A stretch of DNA of 64,000 bases. It comes from JANXSF01 sp043745195 (GTDB lineage Bacteria; Acidobacteriota; Terriglobia; Bryobacterales; Bryobacteraceae). The stretch lies in NCBI GenBank assembly GCA_043745195.1, contig JAYTTF010000095.1, positions 8,478 through 72,477 on the forward strand, in the 5' to 3' direction. A program made the position numbers and the translations under genes. The notes beneath the pieces were generated by a model, which was given only the letters and a program-made list of their open reading frames with translations, was not told where the DNA came from and searched no databases. Positions 26,078 through 35,953 of the stretch are shown piece after piece; position 1 is the stretch's first letter; each line of letters begins with the position of its first letter.

Positions 26078-29000
26078 ATGGGTCCTCCGATGAATTTGAA
26101 TCTCCGCGCCTTATCGTCTACTATTTTCATGTCCTTGCTGCTACTCCAGACTGCCTATGGACAATCCGCAGCGGGTGGTGGAACCATTCAGGGAACAGTG
26201 AAGGACTCAACTGGTGCGGCCATCCCTGCTGCCAAAGTAGCTATTCGTCACGTTGACACTGGCCGCGTCACAAACACCGTGGCCAATGGAGATGGGTACT
26301 TTATCACACCTCCAATTGCGATAGGCAAATATAAGGTTCGCGTGGAATTTTCGGGGATGAAAGCCTGGGAAGAAGACCTTATTCTTGAAACCGGCAGATC
26401 GGTTGAAGTGAAGCCGCAAATGGTTCCCGGTCAAGTGAACGAAACCATCCAAGTGACCGCCAGTGTGCCTTTGGTGACCACTACTGACCCAACTGACGCC
26501 ACTACGTTAGATAGTCAACGCATCCGTGAGTTACCTATCAATGGTCGCAGTCTCAACACACTATTGGCCGACGTTACTCCCGGTGTGGAAGAAGTGATCG
26601 ATGTGAATGGTGGCATCCGTACGGGTGGATTGATGGTTTATTCCACAAGCTTCACACAGGACGGCGCGGCTTCCAACAACCGTGAATTCGGTGGGTCTAT
26701 GAATCTTCAGGGGTTGGAATCGGTGGGTGAAGTTCGGGTGGAAACCAGTACTTCATCGGCTAAGTTCAACACTCCAACCAATGTTACTGTTTCTACAAAA
26801 AGTGGCGGGAACAAGATTCACTTTGGTGCGCATGAAACGGCGCGGAACAACGCTTTCGGGGTAGCCAGGGCTCGTCAGGATATCAGCTTCACTGCAGTGC
26901 CCTATAGCGTGCCCAAGTTAATCCGCAACGAGTTTGGTGGATTTGTAAGCGGCCCGGTGGTTATCCCAAAACTCTACAACGGACAGAACAAGACCTTCTT
27001 CCTGTTTTCCCGGGAACATGTGGAACTGCGTCAGGGTTTAACCAGGGATTACGCGGTTCCTACTGCGGCAATGCGCAACGGTGATTTTAGTCAGTTGCGT
27101 GACGCTACTAACCGCTACCTTCAGTTGTACGATCCGCTTACAACGCGTCGCGGCTTTGTCGGCAATCGTGAAGTGGCGGTCCGCGACCCGTTCGTGGACA
27201 ATCAGATCCCTGCAAATCGGATTAGTCCGCTGGCGAAAGCGATCTGGGGCATAACTCCGCTGCCGAGCGACGTAACGAATCCGGTCATCACTACCAATCT
27301 GAAAATGGCAGTGCCCACCAACGGCAGCCCAAACCTGAGTGATAATCCCACAACCATAAAGATCGATCATCGTTTCAGCGAAAGGGATAACTTTTTCCTT
27401 AAAACGAATGGCGGCCGCCGGAAAGCGTTTTTCCTGGGCACGGCAGGAGGTACTGGTGCCCCGACATTAAATAAGGAAGCCAACACTACCTTTCTACCAA
27501 TGCAGGCAATCGCCGGTGCGATGAGTTGGACGCATATGTTTTCGCCTCGACTAAATGTGGAATCGCTAGCCACGCACACATGGCAGAGCACCAAAACGAT
27601 CACTGGGCCCCCAGATGTTCAAAAGGATTACGCGAAGTCCTTTGGACTTCCCAACCCCTACGGTGAAATCGGATTTCCTAACATCACGAGTCTTGGGAAT
27701 TTCATGGGCTACATTGAAGGGGACAACCGCCGGGCGCTTACCAGCCGCATCCTGAGCTTGCAACAAAATTATACGTTCACGCTGAATGGAAAGCATGATT
27801 TTCAATTCGGCTGGGCTTACTATTCTGAAGCACAGCACTTGTTGCCCGATCAAGGCGCAATTTCGGGAACATCCGCTTACAACAGCCTTGCCACCGCACT
27901 GGAAAGCGGAACGTTAGGCTCCATCACCAACCCTGCTGCCGTTCCTCAAACAGGCTACGACGCTGCTAATTTTTACTTGGGGTACGCGGCCACTTACAGC
28001 GTCGGCCTAAAACGCAGTTACTTGCGGCTTCACAATCGCACAGTCGGCAGCTATCTGCAGGATAACTTTAAGGTGACCAAGCGGCTGAGTCTGTTTCCGG
28101 GCGTGCGTTGGGACATTAATCCCGCCATGTCTGAAGACAATTACCAATTAAATGCGTTTGATCGCGAGTCGCATTCGGTGGTTCTCCCCAAACCATTGGA
28201 TTACTACTACAAGCTTGGAGTAACAACGCCGCAGATTGTTGGGCTGTATGAAAACGTTGGAGTGACGTTCAAAAATTCGGCAGAACTAAACAAGCCCTTG
28301 AACCCGTTTCCGTCAAACTACTTTGACATCGGCCCACGGCTTGGCTTTGCCTACCGCGCTTTTGAAGGAACCAAAACGCTGGTGATCCGTGGTGGATATG
28401 GCATGTACATTTCGGCTATTCCCATGCGTACTTTGCTGGCGCAATTTTCTTCCATGCTGCCATTCCGCGGGACGTTCACCAGCAGCCCGAACACTGCGGC
28501 ACAAAGCCCGGACGGAATTCCGAACTACTTACTGCGTAACATCCCTCTGATTAAGGCTGGAGAAAATAGCCGCGATGTAATTGACCTGAACAACCCTATC
28601 TCTGTAGGTCGCGGCCAGCCGGTAACCGGTATTGATCCCAGGTTCCCCAACCTCAAAATTCACGAATGGAATTTGCTGTTGGAAAAGCAAATTAAGAATT
28701 CCATGGTTTTTCGGCTTCGCTACAACGGCAAGCACGGCGTCAACGCTGATCAAATCACTAACATCAATGCTCTGCCTACCAACTACATTCGCTACCTGAC
28801 GTCACTTGCTCCATTGCCTTCTGGAACATTCGGGAGTGTTGCGGATCGTCCTTACGACAAAAATGCCTATACCAACGTCAACTTCATTACGAAAACAGGG
28901 CAGATAACCACCAACACGTTCACAATAGAAACTGAGCGCCGTTTCAGCAAGGGCATTGGCTTTCAGTTGTTCTATACATTAACCAACTCCATTCGCCTGG

Positions 29001-29875
29001 CGGGCAATTCCTTCCGCGATGGTGCGGGGACTTTGCCATCGCAATTTTTGCCTGGAACCGTTCCCACTGATTTAGCCGAGTTGAATCGCTTCCTGAATTA
29101 TGCCCGCGATACCGGTGTTCCCAAGCACCGCGTTCGTTGGAACTTTCTCTACCAGATGCCCTTCGGCAAGGGCCGCCACTTTCTCAACAACAATAATAAG
29201 TTTTTGAATGGTGCACTAGGCGGTTGGCAATTGGCAGGGGTTGGAACAGTGGTTAGTACCTGGTTTGCACTTTCCACGGCGAATTGGAGCGCATTTGGCC
29301 CTGTGGAAGTGTACGGAAAACAATACCCAATTCTAGATTGCCGCAGCACTGCCGCCGGGGCTACAAAGGCGAATGAAGAACGCTGCTATTCGGGCTACCT
29401 TTACTACAACGGCTACATTTCGCAGCGCCAGATTAACAGTAAGAATGCCGCCGGATTGCGCAATGGTGTATACGGTCTGCCTAATAGTTACAAACCTTTT
29501 TCGCAGCCCATCACTCCTTGGCCCGAAGGTGGCTTATCTACCGATCCCGGCGCGAATTTGTTCGACACCAACAACGTCAACATTCGGCTAACCAACGGCA
29601 GTCTGCAACAGGTTGCCTACGACACTGGCCTGCACCCTTATCGCAATCAGTTCCGCCTTGGACCAATGAATTGGAATCAGGATGCTTCCTTGCAGAAAAC
29701 TTTCCGCGTGGGAGAATCGCTGCGGATTCGCGGCACTTTCGATGTATTCAACGTCTTAAATAATCAGGGGCTAAACACTCCAGCAGCCGACGGCATTGCA
29801 AGCTTGCAGAACTCCTACGGTGGTTCTGGCTTCAAGCCGCGCCAGGTGCAGGTTTCTATGCGCCTCGATTGGTAG
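26078..29875 (+). CDS. Oar-like TonB-dependent receptor with N-terminal carboxypeptidase-regulatory domain
   Basis: A 1265-residue outer-membrane protein of the family heavily expanded in Acidobacteria. It has a signal peptide (LLLLQTAYGQ), a CarboxypepD_reg beta domain (GTIQGTVKDSTGAAIPAAKV), a plug domain (SQRIRELPINGRSLNTLLAD) and a long beta barrel ending in VSMRLDW. These receptors are presumed importers of oligosaccharides or other large ligands, or adhesins as in myxobacterial Oar. The start at 26078 and an ATG at 26090 are both possible; neither has a clear ribosome site. Its stop overlaps the convergent lpxA gene by about 20 bp. No dedicated TonB partner or hydrolase is adjacent, so the ligand is unknown. 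Confidence 0.9.
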   Translation: MGPPMNLNLRALSSTIFMSLLLLQTAYGQSAAGGGTIQGTVKDSTGAAIPAAKVAIRHVDTGRVTNTVANGDGYFITPPIAIGKYKVRVEFSGMKAWEEDLILETGRSVEVKPQMVPGQVNETIQVTASVPLVTTTDPTDATTLDSQRIRELPINGRSLNTLLADVTPGVEEVIDVNGGIRTGGLMVYSTSFTQDGAASNNREFGGSMNLQGLESVGEVRVETSTSSAKFNTPTNVTVSTKSGGNKIHFGAHETARNNAFGVARARQDISFTAVPYSVPKLIRNEFGGFVSGPVVIPKLYNGQNKTFFLFSREHVELRQGLTRDYAVPTAAMRNGDFSQLRDATNRYLQLYDPLTTRRGFVGNREVAVRDPFVDNQIPANRISPLAKAIWGITPLPSDVTNPVITTNLKMAVPTNGSPNLSDNPTTIKIDHRFSERDNFFLKTNGGRRKAFFLGTAGGTGAPTLNKEANTTFLPMQAIAGAMSWTHMFSPRLNVESLATHTWQSTKTITGPPDVQKDYAKSFGLPNPYGEIGFPNITSLGNFMGYIEGDNRRALTSRILSLQQNYTFTLNGKHDFQFGWAYYSEAQHLLPDQGAISGTSAYNSLATALESGTLGSITNPAAVPQTGYDAANFYLGYAATYSVGLKRSYLRLHNRTVGSYLQDNFKVTKRLSLFPGVRWDINPAMSEDNYQLNAFDRESHSVVLPKPLDYYYKLGVTTPQIVGLYENVGVTFKNSAELNKPLNPFPSNYFDIGPRLGFAYRAFEGTKTLVIRGGYGMYISAIPMRTLLAQFSSMLPFRGTFTSSPNTAAQSPDGIPNYLLRNIPLIKAGENSRDVIDLNNPISVGRGQPVTGIDPRFPNLKIHEWNLLLEKQIKNSMVFRLRYNGKHGVNADQITNINALPTNYIRYLTSLAPLPSGTFGSVADRPYDKNAYTNVNFITKTGQITTNTFTIETERRFSKGIGFQLFYTLTNSIRLAGNSFRDGAGTLPSQFLPGTVPTDLAELNRFLNYARDTGVPKHRVRWNFLYQMPFGKGRHFLNNNNKFLNGALGGWQLAGVGTVVSTWFALSTANWSAFGPVEVYGKQYPILDCRSTAAGATKANEERCYSGYLYYNGYISQRQINSKNAAGLRNGVYGLPNSYKPFSQPITPWPEGGLSTDPGANLFDTNNVNIRLTNGSLQQVAYDTGLHPYRNQFRLGPMNWNQDASLQKTFRVGESLRIRGTFDVFNVLNNQGLNTPAADGIASLQNSYGGSGFKPRQVQVSMRLDW

Positions 29876-30665
29876 CTGAAGGGCGGCAGATGCCACGTTC
29901 GCAACGGCGGATGAACTGCACCAAATGCATCACCTCGTCGCCGCCAATGGCCGTTTCCATTTGTTGAAGTGCATCGGTAAGTTTTAAGTTCGATTGATAC
30001 AGCACCCGGTATGCCTGCTTTAGTCGGCTAATTTGTTCCCGCGTAAACCCGGCGCGGCGCAGCCCCACTTTGTTCAAACCCACAGGTTCGGCATACAAGC
30101 CTGAATAAAGAAAGAACGGCGGAAGGTCCTTGTTTACCCGCACGCTGCCTCCCACCATAGCCAAGCGTCCGATCTTCGAACACTGATGAATCCCCACGCC
30201 TCCTGAAACAAACGCCTGATCTTCAATTTCCACGTACCCGGCAACTAAAGCACAACTGGCAATAGTGCAGTTTGAACCAATTACAGCATTGTGGGCAATG
30301 TGCCCTGAGGTCATCACGTAATTCTGATTGCCAAGCACAGTGAAAGATTCCGGTTTGGTGCCGCGGGAAATTGTGTAGTGTTCGCGAATCTTGTTTCCGT
30401 CGCCAATTTTCAAATAGCTGCGTTCCCCACTGAAGGCTTTATCCAGTGGATCTGTGCCCAGAACGGTATGTGCAGAAATCTCATTTCCGTCGCCCATGGT
30501 GGTCCAACGTTTGACGAATACATAGGGCTCCAGAATGCAGTTGGCCCCCAGAACAACGTCTTGTTCGACGATACAAAAATCGCCGACAACGCTGTGGGGG
30601 CCTATCCGCGCTTCTGGATGTACTTTGGCTAAAGGAGAAACCTTCGCGGAAGGATCAATCGGCAT
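29856..30665 (-). CDS. lpxA: UDP-N-acetylglucosamine acyltransferase (LpxA)
   Basis: A 269-residue hexapeptide-repeat protein matching LpxA, the first enzyme of lipid A synthesis, transferring a hydroxyacyl chain from ACP to UDP-GlcNAc. Seen are left-handed beta-helix repeats (VHPEARIGPHSVVGDFCIVE), KIGDGNKIREHYTISRGT, the catalytic-His context MTSGHIAHNAVIGSNC near 117-132, and GLNKVGLRRAGFTREQI leading into the C-terminal helical region. This shows the organism makes lipid A, consistent with a diderm. It stands apart from lpxD/fabZ/lpxB, a departure from the common lpxD-fabZ-lpxA-lpxB cluster. It overlaps the TonB receptor gene tail-to-tail. Confidence 0.92.
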   Translation of the reverse strand: MPIDPSAKVSPLAKVHPEARIGPHSVVGDFCIVEQDVVLGANCILEPYVFVKRWTTMGDGNEISAHTVLGTDPLDKAFSGERSYLKIGDGNKIREHYTISRGTKPESFTVLGNQNYVMTSGHIAHNAVIGSNCTIASCALVAGYVEIEDQAFVSGGVGIHQCSKIGRLAMVGGSVRVNKDLPPFFLYSGLYAEPVGLNKVGLRRAGFTREQISRLKQAYRVLYQSNLKLTDALQQMETAIGGDEVMHLVQFIRRCERGICRPSATNRGA

Positions 30666-30671
30666 CTCCTA

Positions 30672-31508
30672 TTAGAGATAGCGCACTTTTGACCCATGGC
30701 GCGCCTCTAAAGTGGAAGCAAGTTGTTCGGGGGCCAGCACCATTTGCGATTCGCCAATTTCAAAAGGCTTGCCCGCAAGGTCCAACCGTATGGCAATTTC
30801 CTGGAATCGCTGCACAACATTAATTTCGTCCAGATTTTTGATAGGGTGCGTGACCGTACGGAATGGATAAACCATCCGCAGTTCGTTACATTCCACTTCA
30901 ATGCGCAGCAGCACCCAATAGGAAGCAACGCCCAAAGCCACTAGAGCGGCACCATAGAACCAATAGGCGCTCATTGTAGGATGCGGAAGCCTTGAATAGC
31001 TGAAGCCGAAGATGGCGATCATCACGGGAACTGCGAAAACGATGCGCTTTTTCAACGACGATTGAATGGAAAACGGCTCTTGCGGAGGCGGACCAAATGC
31101 CTGCTTGGGTATGCGCATACGAAGCAAACTGTAAAGTTTGGGATAGTCCTTAAACTGTTTGTGAATAGAAAGTACGCCGCGCTGGCTTCGTAGATTCAAA
31201 CGATGCAGTGTGGGGTTTTGCTCCACAAAATCAATTTCCTCCCAGGTAAGCGCTTTTGTCCAAAACAAACGGCGCAAAGAGATTTTATCCTCTTCAATTT
31301 TCAGTTCAGTGAAGACAATGTTCACCACTAAAAAGGGAATCATGGCGCAGGCAAGAAAGCTCAATACACGTGCCATTCCTCCTGGTGCCAGTTGAATGTT
31401 GCCGGCAACAATTCCCTCCAGCAGAAAGAGGGGGATGAAACCAAGGCAACTCACAAAAATTCGCAATGGCTGCGGGTAACGGAAGGTTAATACTTTCGAT
31501 TGAGACAT
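30672..31508 (-). CDS. Membrane protein with PH-like domains, family not recognised
   Basis: A 278-residue protein of unknown function, just 6 bp upstream of lpxA on the same strand. Topology is symmetrical. Two hydrophobic helices come first (IFVSCLGFIPLFLLEGIVAG and VLSFLACAMIPFLVVNIVF), then a cytosolic beta segment (LKIEEDKISLRRLFWTKALTWEEI). A second helix pair follows (IVFAVPVMIAIFGFSY and YWFYGAALVALGVASYWVLL), then another beta segment (CNELRMVYPFRTVTHPIKNL). The beta pieces resemble bacterial PH (YdbS/DUF304-type) domains, so this may be a duplicated membrane-PH protein. The ATG at 31508 is used; 31514 is equally possible. Confidence 0.6.
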   Translation of the reverse strand: MSQSKVLTFRYPQPLRIFVSCLGFIPLFLLEGIVAGNIQLAPGGMARVLSFLACAMIPFLVVNIVFTELKIEEDKISLRRLFWTKALTWEEIDFVEQNPTLHRLNLRSQRGVLSIHKQFKDYPKLYSLLRMRIPKQAFGPPPQEPFSIQSSLKKRIVFAVPVMIAIFGFSYSRLPHPTMSAYWFYGAALVALGVASYWVLLRIEVECNELRMVYPFRTVTHPIKNLDEINVVQRFQEIAIRLDLAGKPFEIGESQMVLAPEQLASTLEARHGSKVRYL

Positions 31509-31520
31509 CAGCACTCCTGA

Positions 31521-32249
31521 CTAAAATCGCATCAGCTCACGCATTGTTTCCTTCCGATTGTGAATTGGCAGCAGCGGCTGGTTCAGAAAATCCACAAATG
31601 GAACCAACAATTTGGTGCGTGCCAACAACTCCGTTAAGAGGTCGGGGGAAGTAGCTGTATGTAAATCTATCGTCTGTGTGCTGTAAAATATCCACTGTTT
31701 GTGGCGTAATAATTCTATGGCAGGATGATCAGCCGCGAACCCCTTAGGAGGTCGAGTAAGTTGTTCACCTTTAATATCACCCATGAATCGCACTAGATTC
31801 TTGTTTTCGACGATGCGGCGGAATTCCTTGTGGTTCTCGGCAATGTGCGAACGGACTGCTACCAGTTGATCGGGTTCGGGCATGTATAGTCCGGCGGCGA
31901 ATTCTATTTCATCCGCACCCACGCTGAAATAAAAACCAGCAGAGGCGTGTTTCGCCATTCCCTGGCGGGGAAAGATTGCGCCCAGATGAGTCTTGTAGGG
32001 TGTCTTGTCTTTACCGAAACGAGTATCACGATAGATGCGGTAGATTGCCTTGGCCGGTGGGTTGATATTCAGCGGCGCGATTTTTTCCAAATGGCTATTA
32101 TAGGCCTCAACCAGTGCGGTCATCGGCGCTTTCAATTCATTGTCGAAGACTTGCTTGTTGGCCTGAAACCAGTCGCGGTTATTGTTCTTTTTTAGCTTAC
32201 GCAGAAAGGCCATGCCGGCCTTTGGAAAACCTGGGAATGGAAGAGGCAT
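31521..32249 (-). CDS. DUF2461 (TIGR02453) family protein
   Basis: A 242-residue protein matching the widespread DUF2461 family. Characteristic features are FLRKLKKNNNRDWFQANK near 15-32, IYRIYRDTRFGKDKTPYKTH near 68-87, and AGFYFSVGADEIEFAAGLY near 101-119. The function is unknown; members occur in bacteria and fungi and lack obvious catalytic residues. Length is normal for the family. It precedes the PH-like membrane protein and lpxA in the same orientation, but the shared operon has no evident functional logic. Confidence 0.9.
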   Translation of the reverse strand: MPLPFPGFPKAGMAFLRKLKKNNNRDWFQANKQVFDNELKAPMTALVEAYNSHLEKIAPLNINPPAKAIYRIYRDTRFGKDKTPYKTHLGAIFPRQGMAKHASAGFYFSVGADEIEFAAGLYMPEPDQLVAVRSHIAENHKEFRRIVENKNLVRFMGDIKGEQLTRPPKGFAADHPAIELLRHKQWIFYSTQTIDLHTATSPDLLTELLARTKLLVPFVDFLNQPLLPIHNRKETMRELMRF

Positions 32250-32348
32250 TAGTCCAAGTGTATTCTCAAAGATTACGCAAAGAAAGATGGCCGCATGGAT
32301 GCGAAAAATTGCTTCCGGCGGCCCATCTTGCTTAGCGCAAATTATCCA

Positions 32349-32678
32349 CTATCGATCAGCAGCAGTATCTTGCACGGAGAGTTTCATAGTGGTTCCACCA
32401 ATGCGGATTTCCTGAATCTGATACTTCCCTTGGCCGTTCAGATAGCGAATAGCTGTGCTAGCGAATTTCGAGTCATTGTTTTCTACATTGACGTTGGCTT
32501 CGAAAGATTTCTTCCCTTGTTTCAAAACAAGTTTGCCTCCATCAATTTCTGCCTTATATTCGCCGGCCTTGATTTCCTTGCCGTTGAGTGTGGCATTTTC
32601 ATAAATAACAATCTTGTGGGTGGACGCACTGGCAATAGCCATCGTCAGGGTGGCGCAGATCAGCATCAACTTTTTCAT
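32349..32678 (-). CDS. Small secreted protein, family not named
   Basis: A 109-residue protein with a clear signal peptide (MKKLMLICATLTMAIASA) and a predicted small beta-barrel body (KIVIYENATLNGKEIKAGEY, TTMKLSVQDTAADR). Similar short secreted proteins with an 'N-G-K-x-x-x-A-G-x-Y' repeat style are common in acidobacterial genomes, but I know no established function. AAGGAG lies ten bases before the ATG. The mature protein is about 90 residues with no cysteine, so it is not a lipoprotein. Likely a monomeric periplasmic or extracellular protein. Confidence 0.65.
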   Translation of the reverse strand: MKKLMLICATLTMAIASASTHKIVIYENATLNGKEIKAGEYKAEIDGGKLVLKQGKKSFEANVNVENNDSKFASTAIRYLNGQGKYQIQEIRIGGTTMKLSVQDTAADR

Positions 32679-32860
32679 AAACAGAGTTCTCCTTAATAAG
32701 ACCCGGTGCTGTAGTAGTCACGGGCCGGTCAATTCAAAATTCGATTTGGTTTAGGCTAGCAATCGGGGTTTCCCTCCGGAACACCCGTTTGTCACATGCC
32801 TTGTATGTAATGCTATACGAGCCAGCTTTTAATTCGTTCCGTAAAAATGGATTTGATTTA

Positions 32861-33802
32861 TTAGATTGGTTCCAGGAAGCGCTTCACCAAATCAACTGCA
32901 CTTGCCTGCGCCCCGTTTGTATCGCCGAATTCGGGAAGCCAAACTACTTCAGTGTCGCGCCGGAACCATGTCAGTTGACGCTTTGCATACTGGCGGCTGT
33001 GAGTTTGAGATTGTTCAAGCGCCTGGGCGGCACTGATCTCCCCGCGATACAGCGCCAGACATTCGCGATATCCGATAGATTCAAATGGCTTCGCGGATTC
33101 CGGATACCCTCGTGCCAAAATGCTCCGAATTTCGTCCACCAGCCCGGAACGGAACATTTTCACACAGCGTTCATTCAACCTCTGGTGCAGCATCGGCCGC
33201 GGTGGATTTAGCCCGATCTTCAAAATCCGGTATCCCTCTAGCGCATCCCGCTTTCCTGCCATTAAATCCTTAGCCGCCTTCCCGCTGCTGATGCGGATTT
33301 CCAGGGCTCTCATGGTCTTGTTTACGTCCTGGAGATGGATGCGGCCAGCGGCTTCTGCATCCAGCCGTTTCAAAATGCGGTGAATCGCCCCCGGGCGGAT
33401 AGCTTCCTTCTTGGCTAATTTATCCCGTAACTGGTCATCGCGCTCAGGACTGGGCGACAACCCTTCTATGAGTGCCTTCAGGTAAAAACCTGTCCCACCG
33501 CACACAATTGGCAGTTTTTTACGATTCGTTACATCTTTTAATGCTTCTCTGGCAAGCCTGGCGTACTCGCCGGCGGTCATCAGCGCGTCTGGATTACAGA
33601 CATCAATTAAATGATGAGGAATCCCTTGGCGTGCCTCGGTCATCAGCTTAGCGGTACCGATTTCGAAATAACGGAATATCTGGAGAGAATCGCAATTGAT
33701 GATTTCGCCAGAGAATCGATGGGCAATGGCCAAAGCCAGATCGCTTTTCCCAGAGCCTGTTGGGCCGATGATTGTAACCAGTGGGTTGAGGTTGTCCGTC
33801 AA
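32861..33802 (-). CDS. miaA: tRNA dimethylallyltransferase (MiaA)
   Basis: A 313-residue MiaA, which adds a dimethylallyl group to A37 of tRNAs reading UNN codons. The P-loop GPTGSGKS is at 13-20; INCDSLQIFRYFEIGTAK at 35-52 resembles the DSMQ motif (with L for M); VCGGTGFYLKALIEG near 100-114 is family-typical. The only possible start in the open frame is a TTG at 33802, without a good ribosome site, because a TAG lies a few codons upstream. It is the most upstream gene of the leftward cluster to lpxA, although a 180-bp gap separates it from the small secreted protein. Confidence 0.92.
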   Translation of the reverse strand: MTDNLNPLVTIIGPTGSGKSDLALAIAHRFSGEIINCDSLQIFRYFEIGTAKLMTEARQGIPHHLIDVCNPDALMTAGEYARLAREALKDVTNRKKLPIVCGGTGFYLKALIEGLSPSPERDDQLRDKLAKKEAIRPGAIHRILKRLDAEAAGRIHLQDVNKTMRALEIRISSGKAAKDLMAGKRDALEGYRILKIGLNPPRPMLHQRLNERCVKMFRSGLVDEIRSILARGYPESAKPFESIGYRECLALYRGEISAAQALEQSQTHSRQYAKRQLTWFRRDTEVVWLPEFGDTNGAQASAVDLVKRFLEPI

Positions 33803-33894
33803 CCTTCTAGGCTAGCAAGTGGGCGCCTCATGCGCCTCCGTTTGTAGAAGTATACTGGAAGTGAAATCAAATCGCCCGGAAACGGGGGGGTCGA

Positions 33895-35940
33895 ATGTTC
33901 CGTTTTATCAAAACTGTTGTTGGACTATTGATGGCTGGCGCTTGCGTTTTCGCACAGTTGCCGGCAAAAGATGAAGACCGCGCGTCGGCGTATTACAACT
34001 ACTCGATGGGCCGCATCTATACGGAACTCGCTGGAGCCTATGGCAACAAGGGCGAGTATGTTGGAAAAGCTATTGAACATTTCAAGTCTGCCCTGAAGTC
34101 GGACCCGGCTGCCACTTTCATCACTGAAGATATTTCGGACTTATATGTGCAAGGTGGCCGCATCCGTGAAGCAGTGCGCGAAGCTGAGGATGCGCTGAAG
34201 GCAAATCCGGACAATCTTCTTCCGCGCCGCATTTTGGCACGTATCTATTCGCGACTGATTGGCGATCCTCAAAGTCGCAGTGTGAATGAAACTATGCTCA
34301 AGAATTCTATTGAGCAGTATTCCAAAATCACAGAGAAGGAACCGCAGGATCTGGAAAGCTGGGTGATGCTTGGCCGTTTGCAAAAGATGAGCACCAACTC
34401 TCTGGAATCGGAAAAGGCGTTCAAGAAGGCTTTGGAAATTGATCCGGAAAATGAAGACGCGATGGCTGGGCTGGCAATGGTTTATGCCGATTTGGGAGAC
34501 ACCACCAAGGCCGCAGAGCTACTGAAAAAGGTCACCGAGAAGAACCCTTCCATGCGCACGCTGACTGCGCTGGCAGCATCGTATGAACAGATGCGCGATT
34601 ATAATTTGGCCGCCGAGACTTATAAGAAGGCCTTGTCGCTGCAGCCGGATAACGATGAAATTAAGAAGCAGTTGGCCAGCACTCTTTTGTTTGCCGATAA
34701 GATTGACGAAGCTGCCAAGTTGTTTGAACAGATCGCAGCCGAAGATCCTAAGGATTTTCAATCGCGGCTCCAACTTTCACGCATCTATCGTCAACAAAAT
34801 AATTTTGACAAAGCTTGGGATCAACACAATAAGGCCAAGCAGATTGATGCCAACAACCCTGAAATTCGCTTTAATGAAGCAGGCCTTTATGAAAGCCAGG
34901 GCAAGCTTACCGAAGCCAGTGCATCACTTAAAGAACTATTAACTCTTACGAAAAAAAGCACCTACACAGCCAACGAGCGTGAAACGCGAGTGAAGCTACT
35001 TGAAACTCTGGGCCGCTTGTATCAGCAGAACGAGCAAAACGCGAAGGCCATTGAAACTTACCGGTCTATCGCGGAACTGGACCCCGCTTTGGCACCGCGG
35101 GCTTCGGCTCAGGTTGTGGAAGCCTACACCCATGCACGTGAATATCAGAAAGCGGTGGATGAAGCAGATAGTGCTTTGAAGAAGTTCCCTAAGGACCGGA
35201 TCCTTGTGGGTGTCCGCGCTGGTGCTTTGGCGGAAATGGGCCGCACTGCGGACGCTGTGGCATCCATGAAAACGCTGCTTGACGGAAAGCCAACTGACAG
35301 GGAAATCCATCTTGGGATTGCCCGCATCCAGGATCGAGGGAAAAATTACGCCGAGATGGCGAAGTCCCTAGACGAAGCAGAAAAGCTGAGCAATACCAAG
35401 GAAGAAAAAGAAGGTGTTTCCTTCACGCGTGGCGCAATGTACGAGCGGCAGAAAAAGTTTGATTTGGCCGAAGTAGAATTTCGTAAAGTGATCGAATTGA
35501 ATCCTCAAAATGGTAGTGCTTTGAACTACCTTGGCTACATGCTGGCCGACCGGAATTTGCGCTTAACAGAAGCTCGTGAGCTGATTCAGAAGGCGCTTGA
35601 TATGGAACCCGGCAACGGAGCTTATCTCGATTCCATGGGCTGGCTGGCTTACCGCCAGGGCAAGTATGAAGAGGCTGAGGACAATCTGAAAAAGGCAGTT
35701 GAGAAACAGCCAAAGGATTCAACCATCTACGATCATCTGGCGGAGGTCTACTTCAAGCAGGAGAAGACGAAGGACGCCATCAGTTCCTGGGAAAAATCGG
35801 TGAAGGCTTATGAAGCTGCCGGTTTGGTTGAACGGGAAGGTGTGGATATCGCCGGCATTCAGAAGAAGCTGGAAAAAGCTAAGAACCGACTGGCGAACAA
35901 CAATACGCAGGGTTCCAAAAAAGAGAAAAATCGGGATTAG
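33895..35940 (+). CDS. Secreted/periplasmic TPR-repeat protein
   Basis: A 681-residue protein starting with a signal sequence (VVGLLMAGACVFAQLP), then about a dozen tetratricopeptide repeats, for example EKAFKKALEIDPENEDAMAG, AETYKKALSLQPDNDEIKKQ and AEDNLKKAVEKQPKDSTIYD. The C-terminal tail is Lys/Asn/Gln-rich (RLANNNTQGSKKEKNRD). TPR proteins mediate protein-protein interaction; the periplasmic location suggests a scaffold, perhaps for secretion or envelope assembly. A GGGGGGG stretch precedes the ATG. It is a monocistronic gene convergent with the ATP-grasp-like gene on its right. Confidence 0.88.
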   Translation: MFRFIKTVVGLLMAGACVFAQLPAKDEDRASAYYNYSMGRIYTELAGAYGNKGEYVGKAIEHFKSALKSDPAATFITEDISDLYVQGGRIREAVREAEDALKANPDNLLPRRILARIYSRLIGDPQSRSVNETMLKNSIEQYSKITEKEPQDLESWVMLGRLQKMSTNSLESEKAFKKALEIDPENEDAMAGLAMVYADLGDTTKAAELLKKVTEKNPSMRTLTALAASYEQMRDYNLAAETYKKALSLQPDNDEIKKQLASTLLFADKIDEAAKLFEQIAAEDPKDFQSRLQLSRIYRQQNNFDKAWDQHNKAKQIDANNPEIRFNEAGLYESQGKLTEASASLKELLTLTKKSTYTANERETRVKLLETLGRLYQQNEQNAKAIETYRSIAELDPALAPRASAQVVEAYTHAREYQKAVDEADSALKKFPKDRILVGVRAGALAEMGRTADAVASMKTLLDGKPTDREIHLGIARIQDRGKNYAEMAKSLDEAEKLSNTKEEKEGVSFTRGAMYERQKKFDLAEVEFRKVIELNPQNGSALNYLGYMLADRNLRLTEARELIQKALDMEPGNGAYLDSMGWLAYRQGKYEEAEDNLKKAVEKQPKDSTIYDHLAEVYFKQEKTKDAISSWEKSVKAYEAAGLVEREGVDIAGIQKKLEKAKNRLANNNTQGSKKEKNRD

Positions 35941-35953
35941 AAAGGCAGTTGCT

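Noticed and set aside
32740..32790. Imperfect hairpin (GGGTTTCC...GGAACACCC) in the gap between the small secreted protein and miaA
   Set aside because: Stem is interrupted and no T-run follows; not convincing as a terminator.
33895..35940. TPR array considered as a tandem DNA repeat
   Set aside because: Protein-level repeats only; the nucleotide sequence is diverged and does not form a satellite or CRISPR-like array.
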